Below, one piece after another: positions 47,633 to 60,900 of a stretch of 64,000 bases of DNA; position 1 is the stretch's first letter; every line of letters begins with the position of its first letter. The notes under the pieces are model-generated. The model saw nothing but the letters and a program-made list of their open reading frames with translations. It was not told where the DNA came from and ran no database searches. The stretch is from assembly GCF_901709675.1 (NCBI RefSeq), contig NC_051095.1, positions 2,584,295 through 2,648,294 of the forward strand, written 5' to 3'. Source of the DNA: Syngnathus acus. Lineage: Eukaryota; Chordata; Actinopteri; Syngnathiformes; Syngnathidae. The translations under genes were made by a program, and so were the position numbers.

Positions 47633-50600
47633 TCACACGTGAGTCTGCATCCGCTGCGTGTGCCGGCTGTGGGAATAGTCGGAGTGTTGCGACGTGTAGG
47701 AGAAGCGAGTGGAGCTGCCGTACTTCCCGAGTCCCGTGTCCGCGCCTGAGGGGGCGGGGCCCCCGGGACCCACGGGACCCACGGGACCCACGCCCACCCC
47801 TGGCCCGGCCACCCCCGATCCCACCCCGTACATCTCATAGGAGGGGCCGGCCTCCAGCGGGGCCAGGCTGGATGGGGCGAAGCCTATCCGGTAGGTCTGG
47901 TAGTGCGACGGGTATCCATAGTTGTCGTACGCTAGCTGGGAGGTGGAGTCCAGCAGCCCGCAGTCGCCCGGGAAGTCGCCGGTAGCGCCAGCGGCGCCGG
48001 CGGCAGGGGCCGGGTTGCTGGGCGCCTGCTGGCTCTGGCCCCCGCGGGTGAACGTGTTAAACTGCGCGTAGCTGATGTGGGACAGTCTGGAAGGGGGGCG
48101 CGGGTCATAGCAGGCCTGGGGGCGGCCCGGGGAGGTGAGGGGGCCCGGCGGGCCGGGCGCGCCGCCGCTGGCCGTGGCGCCGGAGCCTCCCGCGCTGCTG
48201 CCGCTAATGGACGCGGCACCACCAGGGGTTCCCGTCGGGGAGCGGTAGTCGGAGTAGTGCACTGTGGAACGGGAGGCGGGACGGCCCTCGTCAAGCGTGG
48301 AAGCTCGTACGTTGTAGTAGCCGTTGGTGGGATCCTTGGGAAACAAATCAAAACAGTGATACTTGATATTTTAGTATTAAACGTTTTCACAAAAGTTCTG
48401 TTAGTGTGTTACATGTCCAAGGTCCGTTTTTAGTATTTTTAGTATTTTAGTACTCAGTATTGGGGGCCCAGAAAAATGCATATGTAAAATCTCTGCTGTA
48501 TTCAAATAGATTGTGTTCCTCCAGAAATTTCGACGGTTTTACAAATCCAATGAAGGTTTGATGGTGTAGTCAAAGAAAGTTCTCCTTCATAGTAACTGCG
48601 TTCAAATTCCCCTTCCGCAGCCAGGGGCTCAGCAGCCCTCAACGTCTGATCCTAGAACTGCCTCTGGCTCCGAGCCTCGCTCTGATTCAAGTGCATGAAT
48701 CAGAGTGGAATCTCGCCAACAAACTGGGCGCAGGAAGACTGACTATTCCTGACACGAGTCTTCCATCTCATCATCTCTCACGTAACCAGACGCCTCACTG
48801 GGCCATTGTTTCACAGCGCCGGTGCTTTAGGCAGTCGAGGGAGGGTGGGGTGGGGTGGGGGAATGAATCCCGGCTGTTGTCGGGGTGATCTAACCACCTC
48901 CCGGGGTGGATTCATGTCTGCGTTCCTTTAAGACGATCCGACTCGCGCGCCGACCGGAGGCTCGGCAGCGCGCGTTTTGACAGCTCCATGAAAATCAAGT
49001 AGATTCATTACCTCGGCCCAACGCCCGCAGGCGCAAAATGCAGAAAAGATGCACGCAGGCTCGACTTCTCCTTCCATGTGGTGTTGAATAATGAATCATA
49101 ATAATAATGACCAAAAAAAAAAAAAAAGAATGGGGAGGGCTCACCTTCAGGTCGTACTCCTGGCGGGTGTCCAGGGTGTCGCTGCGCAGGTCCGACTTGA
49201 GCTCGATGTCGTCCTTAAAGGGCTGATTGGAGGGAGAGAAGGACACAGAGGGGAGAAACTAAACGGTCAAAAAGGAGAACCAAACCAAAAAAAAGGAGAA
49301 CAGGAAGTGAGGGAACCAAACGCGACACAAAAGAAGAAAATGGAATTAGAGGTAAAGGAGAAGGCGCGGGGAAGCCAGGTTACGCGCAGCTCACCGAGTA
49401 CATGGCCTTCACCATCCGCGAGGCCGTGGACACGCTGCCCGTGTCTTCCTCCAAGCTGTGGCTCTCCTTGTTTATGGTTTCCACCTTAATGTCCGGCTTT
49501 CCCAGCGTCACCCCTCGCCGACCTGGAAGCACAACCATTGCAGAGGTGGAGCTTGTTTGAGTTTTTGGGGTTCATGTTTGTTGACTCACTGCCTTTGCGT
49601 TGACGGTAAAAGATGAGTACGAGGATCAGGAGGAAGATGAATAAGAGGATGGTGGAGCCCACCGTGCCAGCGGCGATGATCCCCACCGGGACCTCCTCTG
49701 TAAAAAACACAAAGCTCACTTGAGATTTTGATGCTCCTCTTCATTTTTTTGAAGTTCATTTGGATTTTGTTGACGTTTTGAAATCACAATTTTTTTTGAA
49801 CGCACCCGCTTCTTCCAAGGTGATGATCATCGTGCCGGGCCCGAAGGAGTTGGAAGCCGTGCAGTTGTAGGAGCTCAGGAAGTCGGACTCCATCACGTTG
49901 TTGATGGTGAGGGTGGAAAGGACGCCGCCGCCCTCGGCCGACGTTCGGCTTTGCTCCACCGTGTAGCGCTCCAGAAGCGTGCCCTTCTCCTCCTCCCACA
50001 CGTTCTCCTTCCACGCCCACACCTGCACGCCATGGCATACTCGCTTGATGGGATGCGGACGAGCAAAATCTCACCCCGGGTTTACGACCCCTTTCATCAT
50101 GCTCGAGTGACCCTAACCTCTTTATCTAATGACATGCGTGCACGTGTCAGAAATATATTCACGCTGCACGCCGAGGGGGGGCAAGCTAGGAGTGAGGGGA
50201 GTTGTCCTCCATCTTTAAAGGCACTAAAAGCAGCTGTATTATTCAGCATATAGTGTATCGAGGCCAGTTAATTATGCATGAGAGCCCACATGTTCCCATA
50301 ATGTGCCTACTTGTTCCGGAAAAGGAGATTCTTCCCGTTGTGGCGTTTACTGGGACAACTGTTCCTCCCGCCGTCCTTTTTATATTTTATAAATCTTTTC
50401 TTGTCCCGAGCTGCGGCGGCCGCATTAGGGGGTGGGGGGGGCCGCGTGGCCAGTCAGGACGCATCCGTCAAATGATGCCCGTGCGATGCAGCTGAGCGGA
50501 GAAAGCATCCGGGACGCTTTTCTGACGCACGAGCTAAAAGTGGACCGGCTTAGTGTTGCTTTGTTGATATATGGGATGGAGGAGGAAATTTTTTTTTCCC

Positions 50601-53600
50601 ACAGAAAGAAGGGACGGCGCCTGAAAGCAGGAGCGGGGTCATGGTGCGAAATGGCACAGAGATCCCCCGAGGCCAAAAATTCTAGATTTGGATCGGCGCC
50701 GAATTGTTCACCTTCACCCCCTGCTTGTTTTGAAAAAAAAATGTCTGCAGGGTCTAGAGCATTTTCTATTCGGGCTCCAGAGCTTTGGAATGCCCTACCA
50801 ATGGATATTAGAACTGCTACCTCAGTAGAAACATTTAAGACACGTTTAAAGACAAATTTCTATGATACGGCCTTTAATTAACCTGTCGTGGCCGATTCGG
50901 CTGGAGTTTGTTTTCGCTCCCTCAAAACAAACGGCATGCAATTCTGAACTTTGTCCCTCAAAGGCAGTGGGGCAGCTAGAATTTTTTTTTCCTGAGGGTG
51001 GGGGGGGGTATAGGGCTCCATTAGATTTTTTTTTTTTTTAATAACCCAAATAATTCTTCAAAAAATTCTGATAAAGATTCATTATGTGTTTTCTGCAGGG
51101 AATGAGCGGAAATATAAAAGTTGGAAAATACCAAAACGGCAAAGAAACCTGGGATCCAAGTATATTTGAGGGGGGTGGAGTGCTCCCACAGCCACCCATC
51201 TATCTACACCAGTGCTCAAAAAGTCGTTAATCATTATTGTTCAAGTATGTTTACATTACCTGAAGTTCATTGAGTGTATGTCGCATCACATTTACGTTGC
51301 GCGTTGTTTACACAAAATCTCAACTGTAAATTTGAACAGCTGCGTACTTTTTAACTGACATTTTTGGTTGTTAGCATCGCCTTTGGATATTTTCCAAGCC
51401 AAGCCTTCACAAGTATCAAACGGATGCATCCCGTGTTTAAGCGAGAAAACGGTTTGAAATACCACAAAAATCAATCATGGCTGACAGCATGTCAATGTTC
51501 CTCTCCTCAAATGGAGAAAAAGTGGAAGTGATGAACTGACTTTGAATCAAAGGTGGACGGGTCAGCGCTACTTACAATCTTATCTGGAGGGGGCGTGCTC
51601 GCAATGTAGCATTTCACCTCGCCTCGCTCCCCTCGCACCGCATACTGGATGGCTTTGCTGGAGATAATGGGCGGGCCTTTCGTAGGGAAAAGGCAGACAG
51701 CCGTTTTAAGCACCCCCCCACAAAAATCTGATTTGGACTTGAAAATGCTTTTGTCATTTCCTGACCGTTGACAGTGAGGGTGACCTCCATCTCTCCGACG
51801 CCAATCCGCGGCACGATGGCCTTGCATACGTACTGGCCTGCGTCGGCCTGGCTCACCGACTTCAGGTACAGTTGGTTGCCGTTACTCAGGACCTGTGTAG
51901 CGAGCGCACGTCACACTACAAGCCGATCCCGAGTCCATTCATTTCACATGATTTCGCATTTGCTCTTCTTACCATGTTGGAACCTTTCTTGAACCACGTG
52001 AGAGTGAGCGGAGGGTTCCCGGTCCATTTGCAGTTAAGGGTGACGTCGGAGTCGATGTCCACCGTTTTGGGTTGAGGCTCCACCAAGAGAATGGGACCAA
52101 CTGGAGAGGTGGAAACAAATGTCGGAAAGGGAGGTCGCGGAAGGAGCAAGCGTAAGGTTGAGACACTCACAGTGAACGTCCACGAGGATGCTGACGTTGG
52201 TCTTTCCCACCGCGTTGAAGACCAAGCATGAGACGGGTTCGGTGAAGAAGGAGTGGTCCGCTTTGGTGGTGAACACACTCTCCCTGGCACCCTGCAGAAC
52301 CACGCCACCTTTGGCCCACCTAAGCGACAGGAAGGAACTACTTTCAACCCCTTACTTTGTCAAAATTGTCTATTTCGTATTTTTTGAATTATTTATGAAT
52401 AGAACAGATTTGAAGAAACAAAATACCGTAATTTTCGGACTATAAGTCGCGGTTTTTTTCATAGTTTGGGTGGGGGGGCGACTTATACTCAGGAGCGACT
52501 TATATACATATATATGTTTTTTTTCACTTTTTTGGGCATTTTATGGCTGGTGCGACTTATACTCCGGTGCGACTTATAGTCCGAAAATTACGGTAATTGC
52601 CCTCCATGGTGTTTTTCAAGAAAAATGTTTGCTGTTGGCTATAAGAATGATTCGTCTAAGCCTAAAAACAATTCCATCATGAAATAGTTTAGTTTGTTTT
52701 CGATCGCATAAAACCCTGAGCCAACATTAGCTAGCTAGCCAAGACAATGATATTTAATATGAATAAAAATCTACATTCATCTGTAGTTTTGACTTGAATA
52801 CATTTCAGGCTATAAGCAAAGGAGATGAGTCAGTATTTACATTAATACAAAAGTTTTTCTTGTTGTTGTTTTCATAGCATATAGGCCTGAGCGAAAACTA
52901 GCTCGCTAGTTAGCATCATTTTTATGTTTAATGTGTAGCTTTTAATTTCGTACTTAACGACATTTCACGGCATATGTATTTCTACTTCTGTACTTAAGTA
53001 CCAAGTGCGAGGACTTAAGCTCCCACGACTGGATTTTGAGTTAGACACCCTTATATTAGCAAAAGGAACTGACCTGTAGCCCATAATAGGGGGATTAGCA
53101 TGAGCCTGACAAGTAAAGGTGACCCTGTCGCCCTCCAGGACCGAACGAGGTTCGATGGACAAAGTCACTGTTGGAGGATCTGTGAGACGCAGATGGCAAA
53201 AATAAATTCTTGTTCCTTGCAAAATCAGCACAGTTTTGTTTTTGTGTTTTTTGACTTTTTTTGCTGAGAGGACGGTTAGCGTGCTTACGATGCACATTGA
53301 GCGTAACGGTTGTGCTCCTGCCCGCGGGGGCGGCCAGGTTGGAAGCCACGCAGCTATAGTTCCTCCCCGTGTCCATGTCGATGGGGTGGATAGGAAGGAA
53401 GCTGCGCGTGGTCACCCTCTTACGGTCTGGAAGAACCTCCTGAAGCCATTACAGAACAGGTCAAAGGTCACATTCCTCTGCGCGTCTTTCGTCGTTTGGA
53501 CTCACGGTGGCGCTGACGGCCCCGTCTATAGGCAGCCCATCTTTAAGCCACTCGATCATGGAAGGTGGTTTAGCACCCCGGGACACACAGCTGAGGTTGT

Positions 53601-54576
53601 AGGACTCCCCCGCGTTGAGCAGAACCTCCGGACCGCCGTCGATCACCGGGTCATCTGGAGGGACTGCACAAGGATGGGGGGGGTATTGTGACAGCAATCG
53701 GCAAAATACTAAACGACAACGAGGAGGGAAAAGTACTGAGGACGGTGAGCTTGGCCCTCCTGGACCTCAAGGCGGCATCGGGGGCCTGGCACTCGTACAA
53801 GGAGTCGTCAGACAGGTCAGCCGACAGGATCTCTAGGTTGTACTGGCCCAGCTCCTGAACCCGCAGCACTCGGTACCGAGGCCAGGCTAGGAAGACACAT
53901 CTCAAATGTAAATCCTTGAAACATGAATGAGCCTCATTTCATCAATCCTTGTATTTTGTGATGCCCACACATCCATCGCACTATCATCCCCCCCCCCCCC
54001 CCCCCCCCCCACCATGTCCGCCAGCTGTGCCTCAGCTGCACATTCTCACCAAGAGGTGGCATCGACGCGCTCGGTCACCAAGCAGTAATGTATTTATTTA
54101 CTTATTTTTGGGGCACTCAAATCGACTCTACGGCACGGTGCACACAATTTGCTGCTCAGACGGAGGCGAGAGCGTGAGACGGGAGCAAGAGCCCGAGTCG
54201 GGCCTCGCTGTTGGTCCGCTCGCCTCACAACCTTGTGTGTCCTTGCTTGTGCTCGCACGTGCGTGTGCGCCTTGTTTAAACATACATGCATTTGCATGTG
54301 TAATGTGGAGGGCAAGAAAGCGTATGAAAAGACCACAGAAGCCACACACACACACACACACGACTACACAAACACAAGTCTGTTTTATACATAAATGCTA
54401 CAATGGTGGTTGTGTACTACAATCCAGCTTTGGCGATTTGGATTTTTTTTAATGCTGATGTGACAGCCAACATGTTTTAAACAATTTAAATTTGGCAGGG
54501 TCGTTAACAACCCTCCTCTCTTTGCTGTGTCAAATTTACAAGACATTTATTTTCGCTTTATAGAGACTTTTAAGTC

Positions 54577-54607
<31 letters not shown>

Positions 54608-54988
54608 GCAGAGGGAGGTTATAAGGGTGACTTTGAAAAGTACATAAAACCGGGTTTGGGCCAGATGCGACACTTCTCGTGGGCTTTTTATGCGTGCGAG
54701 GTTTATGTCTTTGCAATCAAATTGATTGAGTGCCATAAAGGTCTTGAGAGCGCCCCGAATCGTAAACGACTGGGCAGCCTGGCGAAAGGCGACTCCTCAT
54801 TTGCATGCGGCTGGCGCGTGGCACGCTTGACGTCTCACCCCGCAGGTCCTCGCCGATGCCAAGCGCGAGCCCATCTTTGGTCCATTGAACAATGCCCGAG
54901 TAGTTGAAGACGACGCAGGACAGGATCACCCGCTGGCCCCGCACCACCGACTGGTCTGCCGGTTCCTGGGAGAACCTCGCGGTCCACG
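47633..54988 (-). CDS. kirrel1: Kin of IRRE-like protein 1 (NEPH1), 5' exon outside the recognised region
   Basis: Fourteen exons, 2,453 nt, about 817 residues: 54839-54988, 53737-53886, 53506-53663, 53289-53439, 53074-53179, 52171-52319, 51973-52100, 51766-51892, 51576-51676, 49806-50022, 49590-49697, 49395-49522, 49145-49222, 47633-48334. NEPH1 is an immunoglobulin-family adhesion protein that partners nephrin at the kidney slit diaphragm and acts in cell recognition elsewhere. Five Ig domains come in exon pairs ([72 protein letters not shown]). One transmembrane helix is in exon 49590-49697. The tail includes [19 protein letters not shown] and ends [14 protein letters not shown]...QRMQTHV, a PDZ-binding end (THV). 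The last exon is unusually Gly/Pro/Ala/Ser-rich ([10 protein letters not shown]). The first exon present starts in phase 1, so a signal-peptide exon must lie upstream. Confidence 0.95.
50690..50940 (+). mobile_element. Non-LTR retrotransposon remnant (C-terminal ORF2 fragment) in a kirrel1 intron
   Basis: The plus-strand frame to 50881 reads [20 protein letters not shown] then [15 protein letters not shown]. This is the familiar tail of many LINE reverse transcriptase proteins (RAFS..AP.LWN.LP followed by F K..LKT). No reverse transcriptase domain precedes it, so it is a 5'-truncated dead copy. It lies antisense to kirrel1. Confidence 0.75.
52424..52595. mobile_element. MITE with TA target duplication in a kirrel1 intron
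   Basis: Terminal inverted repeats of about 25 bases (CCGTAATTTTCGGACTATAA on the left, its complement on the right) enclose 52426-52593, flanked by TA on both sides. Internal copies of GCGACTTATA occur in both orientations. The TA duplication suggests mobilisation by a Tc1/mariner-type transposase. Confidence 0.8.
53984..54010. repeat. Homopolymer C run
   Basis: About two dozen consecutive C bases in a kirrel1 intron. Length may be uncertain because such runs are error-prone in sequencing. Confidence 0.85.
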
Positions 54989-57900
54989 CTTGAAGGGAGC
55001 AGAAAAAAAATGAAACACAGGAGTGAGTCGCCAGATGAACCTTTGAGGAAATGGATGGAACGTCGTGATTGCCATCTTTCGGCCATTTTGCGTGGAAATC
55101 AAGACCGAGCGTCTCATGCTGACTCAGTCGAGAGGATATCAAAAGGCAATTTCAGCCTGGGGTGTCTCTCGCTCTCTCATCCCCCTTTTTTCTTGTTTTG
55201 TCAAGTCTCGGAAGCCCCGCCCCCCTCGTGCCTCACCGTCGCCCCGACCTCACCCCCTTCTTGCTCATTCCTCCCTGTGAGTCATCTCGCAGGCTTCCCG
55301 AGCTACAGTGGCCATCATTGTTTGCTCGCTTCGCCTGGACCCCGCGATTATGCCCCGCCAGATGAACCCGAGTGTTGCTGCCTCATGTGGAAAATGGAGC
55401 AAATCAAGAAAAGAAAAAAAAGAGAGAGAGAAACGCCATTGTGTGTCTCTTGGATGTCAAGTTGTAATTAGCTGTCCCTCCAGGACAGGACTCCCGCACG
55501 GCGCGTCTCGTTATTATTTACTCATTATTATCGTATTCCAGTAGTTCCATGTCAAATTTCGACTTTATGTTTTTAGCCATGACGCCTTTTTTTTTTTTTT
55601 TCCCTGTTTCTCCTCCTTGCTGGTTGGAAGGGGGTTCGAGGCGCACTGTCACAATTCATTTATCACATTAAATATCAACCCTCCGGCATTTTCTCTCTCC
55701 CTCCTTCAGTCGTCATCGCCTCCCACTGTTGCCGTTTCACTTTATTTGACCGCCCAACCAAATTCTCCACCCCCTCCCTCCTTCTTTTCGTCCCATTCCC
55801 TCACACTTCTCCCTCGGAGGCCTCCAGAGTTTCTCATCCCTCTCTCACGTTTGACCATTTTTTTGAACCAACTGCCATATGCCTGGCCCAACCCAAGTCA
55901 CGACCCTCAGTCCTCATTCTCCTCGTCGGCTCGCTTATTCCATATTCGAGGAGACTGGCTGTGATTCGCCGAGGTGCATTATGCCCACTAATGCGAAAGA
56001 AGGCAGTCATGCAAAAACGGAAAAAAAAAAAAAAGGAAAAAAAAAAGGAAAGAAAGACTCCTGCACCAATCACAACAATAGCTTCTGACAGTGCTGCACA
56101 TTAATATTCTGAAGATAAAGAAGATGTGCGAGGCTACACGCAGGAACGGAGAGGAGGGAATCAGATGCAGATGGAGCTCTGCGGCATGCATACCTCGAAT
56201 AATTCAACACTGAGCCCAAAAAAGAGAACCAAAAAAAAAAAAATAGGAGCTTTTCATTTGCCAGGATGGATGAAATGAGACACAAGTTCCATTTAAAGTC
56301 ATGCATCACAATTTGATGCTAATTAACAGCACGTGAAGGGCGGCTTCTTGACACAAAACAGCACGAAAAGCCGCTTTTCATACACGCACGGGCTGATCCC
56401 CCCCCCCCCCCTTTTCCTTTTTTAACGAAGCCGCAAAGTCGACGGCGGCCCGAGGCCAAGCAAATCCTCCCTTCAGCTACCTCGGCGAGGCCAGTTGGAG
56501 GTATTCCCTCAACAGTAAACCGCAAATGTAATCCAAAGTCAGCGGATGAACAATCTAGAGCGAGAAAAAAAAAAATAAAAATATTCTGACTCATTTCAAC
56601 ATGTGCTCCTCGCCTTCTCATTTCCATATTATCCACTTAACACTTGTCAACACCACAAAGTGTGTTTGTTTGTTTTCATTCGAGGTGTTAAAAGACCAAA
56701 AATGGAGACGCGGCGTACGCAGCGGAACTCGTATTCGTTCATGATGTGGGTTATGCTGCAGTGACAAATATAGAGTGTGTCCTGATTTCCTTGAGTCACT
56801 CGTGGCCAAGATACCAGCGGAGCGCCCCGTCCACACAAAGAGGTCGCGCGCACACAAAAAACACGCCGCCGCCGCCGCTAGCTGGCGAGCCACTTCCTGT
56901 GGACGCACGCAAACACGACCGCAGTCCAGCCCAAACGTGTAATCGACACGTTGAGGCGGTTTGCTGCTCCTTACTGCTGTGAAATGCTGACTTTTGGGGA
57001 AGAGTGGAATTTTTAGATGTAGGCTGCCAAAAAATGATTTCATTTGGTTATTAGGGAAAGACAAACAAGGCAGTTTGTACCTCAAATCATCTTTCCTCAT
57101 AGAATTGAATAGAAATGCTGTTAATTTGTTACAGCGGCGCTAGAAACTAAAAAGTATAATGTGTGGTGTTTTTTCTTTTTTTTTTAAATCAAACATAACA
57201 CTCTATAATAGTGTACGCAGTAAAAACATGCAGTAAGTAGATAACTTTTCTTTTCTTGTTCATTTTAATGCCTGGGATCAGTAAGGTGTATTATGTGATG
57301 AAAATACAGAGAAGGAAAATTTTGTTGCTATGAGAACAAGTGATTTTGGTAAATAATAAACAAAACGCTAAAGATGTATTTTAGATGTACTAGATATTTA
57401 AAATAAACAGAAGAAGCAGCCTGTCAGTATCCAGAGTAATGTTATTTTTTTCTTCGCAGAGGATAAAGAATACGTCAATATTTCACTTGCAAATTAAAGC
57501 AAAAAAATCATCTGAACTACAACTTGCATCTTTTCAAATTTGTCACAGCGCCTCTCAAAGCAACACTGTGTACTTATGATGGCATTTTCATTTGATGCTG
57601 TGCTGTGAGAACAAATACGTGTCTTGGGAAACATATTTTTTGAGTTCCTCCAGCCCAGTCATTGCCAACGTAAGCATCATTTTGACGCCAGCCACAGCCT
57701 GTCAAATAGACCCGACCCAACGCCGGCACGCCATCGCCAGGTGACTCACATTAGTGAGACGCCACGGGGTCCTCCGAGCTTCAACAGCAAGGCGTTTGTA
57801 CCTGTGAACTAACAAGAGGGTACAGCAGATGCATGCAAAGACATCTGGAGCTATTTTTAGCCTGCGTGCTGTCGATTTGCCCCCGCATACCCCGGCGCTA

Positions 57901-60900
57901 TGCTGCAAATGTCAACGCTCGCTTGATTTCAACGTTCCTCTCCGGGCTTGCGTCACCTCTTTCTCTCTGTAAGAGTCAAACGGCGCTCGTGTGGATTCCT
58001 ACGCATCCGTCGCATCGTCTTTGTCTCCGGCCGGCCTCCTCCCTGCTCCCATCCATAAAGTCTCCATGCCTGTCTCTTGCTTGCACCTCCCCGTCCCATC
58101 CAATCCAGCATTGGCTGGATTACAAAATCGGGTCACCATAGCAACAGATGACGTTGGAAATTAGCCAGCCCAATAAGTTTTTGCACGCCGGTGTGCTCAC
58201 GAGCGTATTTGGTGGTCCGACAAAGCCTTTCTAATGAATCCGGAACAAATATTCAACTACGTTAAGCCCTGCCTTCAATCTCTCTGGCGCTCATCGATAC
58301 ACTACAAATCAATTCTGTGATGTGCCCGGTTCAGTGCAGCCGGCAGCGGCGTGCGGAAAAACGGAGAACAAAGAAACACGGAGGTCCGCAGACGGCGCCG
58401 TGGAGGGGGATGACATCATTGTTTCAGGACAAAGTTCCTCGACATCATTGAGTCACCCCTCGTTGTCGACGTGTTGATCGAAAGCTTTGCGTCGTAAGAT
58501 GACGGTTTTTGACAATTATTCCTTCTGCTGTAAAATTAAAGGACAAAGTAATATACAATAAATAATAATAATAATAATTATATTATATTATTATAATAAT
58601 AATTATTATTATTATTATGGATTATAATCCATTGTTGTAAATATTAAAGGGTTGTTTTTTTCATTATACATATTTCTTAAATTAATCATCCAATTAGGAG
58701 TTATAATTTTCAAATCATCTTTTCCCATTGAAAGAAATGGAAATACCATTAATCCGTTCCCGAGGATTTTATACCATTAATCCATTCCAAGGAATTTTAA
58801 ATGAGAGTTTCTTTTTTTGGAAAATCTCTTCTCTTCTGTTTGTGAAGTGATTTAAGTTCACTGCACTTTGCTCAAGCTACTTTCACAGGCTAGAAAACAT
58901 TTTCCTGCTTTGCTTTACACGATTCACGTGCACTTTCTGCCTCTGTTAATCTGACTACGGGAACTCAACCACATGTTTCCTTAACAATATGGCCGCCCGC
59001 CTGGATGGCCATAATAACTCATCGCCATGGTGACGCTATATGGGGACGCAATAATGGGGGAGCCTATGATGTGGAGTGGAAGGGGGGGGGGGCAGTGAAA
59101 GGAGGCGTCCTACTGTGCGCACTCCCACTCAAAACACAAAGGTGAATCTTGGGCTGCGTGTGTGTGTGTGGAATTTGGGGAGGGGGGAGCAGGTTTTGGA
59201 CAAAGACGATGTCTTTTGTTTGCCGCATTGTCCGCCCGCTCGCTCCTTTCCTCTGTCATCTTACCTCATAAGCCTCCTTTTTACAAGCAGACGGCAACCT
59301 CCCTCTCTCTCTCGCTCTCCGTCTTTTGTCAATGACTCCATTCCCTTTTTGTCCTCCAACTACCTTTCTGTTCCCACTACCCTTTTTTTACATTTTTTTT
59401 TACCGTTAACACCATCACCGCAAGGAAAAAGGAGCATTTTAATGTCATGACGGCATTAGAGGCTCCCACCCATTCTTTAGGGTGAAGTGCGCTACAGTAT
59501 GAGTGCGTGGCAAACCTCTGCCGTTACCATGGCGACAGCCCGTGAGGACCACTGACACAATGATAGAAAAGTGTGGCCATGGCAACTCCAGGATGACGAG
59601 AGGATAATATGATAATTTGGCCACGACGCATCTGACACATTACGGGCACATGAATATGCCGGAGCTCAGGGAAAAAAGCCGGGAAGCCGCTGGTAATCCG
59701 CTAGCGAATCGCAGCCAACGTGGCTGGCGGCTGACAAAGACTAGTGTGCGGTAACTAAGGGCAACCCTAAGTAACAATGGTCGTTCTCTGGACACGCTTG
59801 AACGAGGCGGACGTATACGCACGAAGCGGCGCGCCTCGTAGCGCCGCAGTCCATGCTATTGCCAATCGATCGCTTGCGGTGGTGGTTCCCGATTGATTTT
59901 GAGCATTGAAAGTCACGGGGGCACGAAAATGCTACTCACAAAGAACCCAAATGGGTTGGACAATTAAAGATTTTTTGTAATCAACTACGATGTGATGAAA
60001 AACATTTTCATGTTAGCGCCAGTCCGAGAGTGGGAAAACTAAGCATTAGCCTTGTTAGCTTCAATCGCCGCTAGCCTTAGAACTGCATACAAACGCAGTT
60101 CAATTTTCGATTGGAAAACGAGATGCCAAAAACATTTAAAGCATTAAACATCGATGCAGATGGAGTGGTAAAGTCGACTCGCGGACTAGTCGACAGATCG
60201 GTTCTACCCGTAGTAGCCTGCGGCCTTGTTCTAAAATTAGCACACGGGTGATGGTACTTCATTTGAAAATGTAAACACGTTAAGACTTTTGCATTTTATA
60301 CTTTGTTAAATCATTGTTGATAATGATGTCAAAAACATCAAAACTAGCTTCCATTTGCAAAAGTTTAGGGACCCCTGCTCTAAAGTCACTACCCCCCCCC
60401 CCACGTGATGGAGCGGTGTAAACATCGGTGAGCGACGGAGTACAGCGTGACTATTTTATAAGTGACATCCCGTCGATAAATGATCTCTTCCAAGGTCCGC
60501 TTTAATTGAATCCAGTGCAATCTAATTTCATTGGTATGTACTGTCGCTAGTTGCAATGTCATCCGTCACGGGGCAGCCAATAAAAGCCCGGGGCCTCGAC
60601 CTCGGCGACCTTTTGGAGCCGAGCGAGAGCATCCGTATGGAAAATCTTGCCAACAACGCCGTGCAAAGCCGTCTTCAAGGTGAGAGCTTCTTTGCTGATG
60701 GAAGCGGGCTCAATGTCAAAGATTGCGCAAGACTCCACTCACTCTTGTGATGGCTTAGGAATTAAATAAGCGACACAAACTTAACTTAGTGGCGCAACAA
60801 TTTGTGCAGACACATTTTTTTTGTGGCCAGGGGATGAAAATCTGGAATAAGTAAGAGGAGCAGAAACCGTTTGTGCGTTAGGTGCCTGGCAGTAATCCTG

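Noticed and set aside
48077-48433. Plus-strand frame rich in Gly/Arg/Ala
   Set aside because: Shadow of the GC-rich last kirrel1 exon on the opposite strand.
50432-50881. 149-residue plus-strand frame as a gene
   Set aside because: Only its C-terminal third is recognisable, as the end of a LINE ORF2; the rest has no family and there is no gene structure.
55010-55471. 153-residue plus-strand frame
   Set aside because: Low-complexity Pro/Ser-rich translation without domain features, inside the probable kirrel1 intron.
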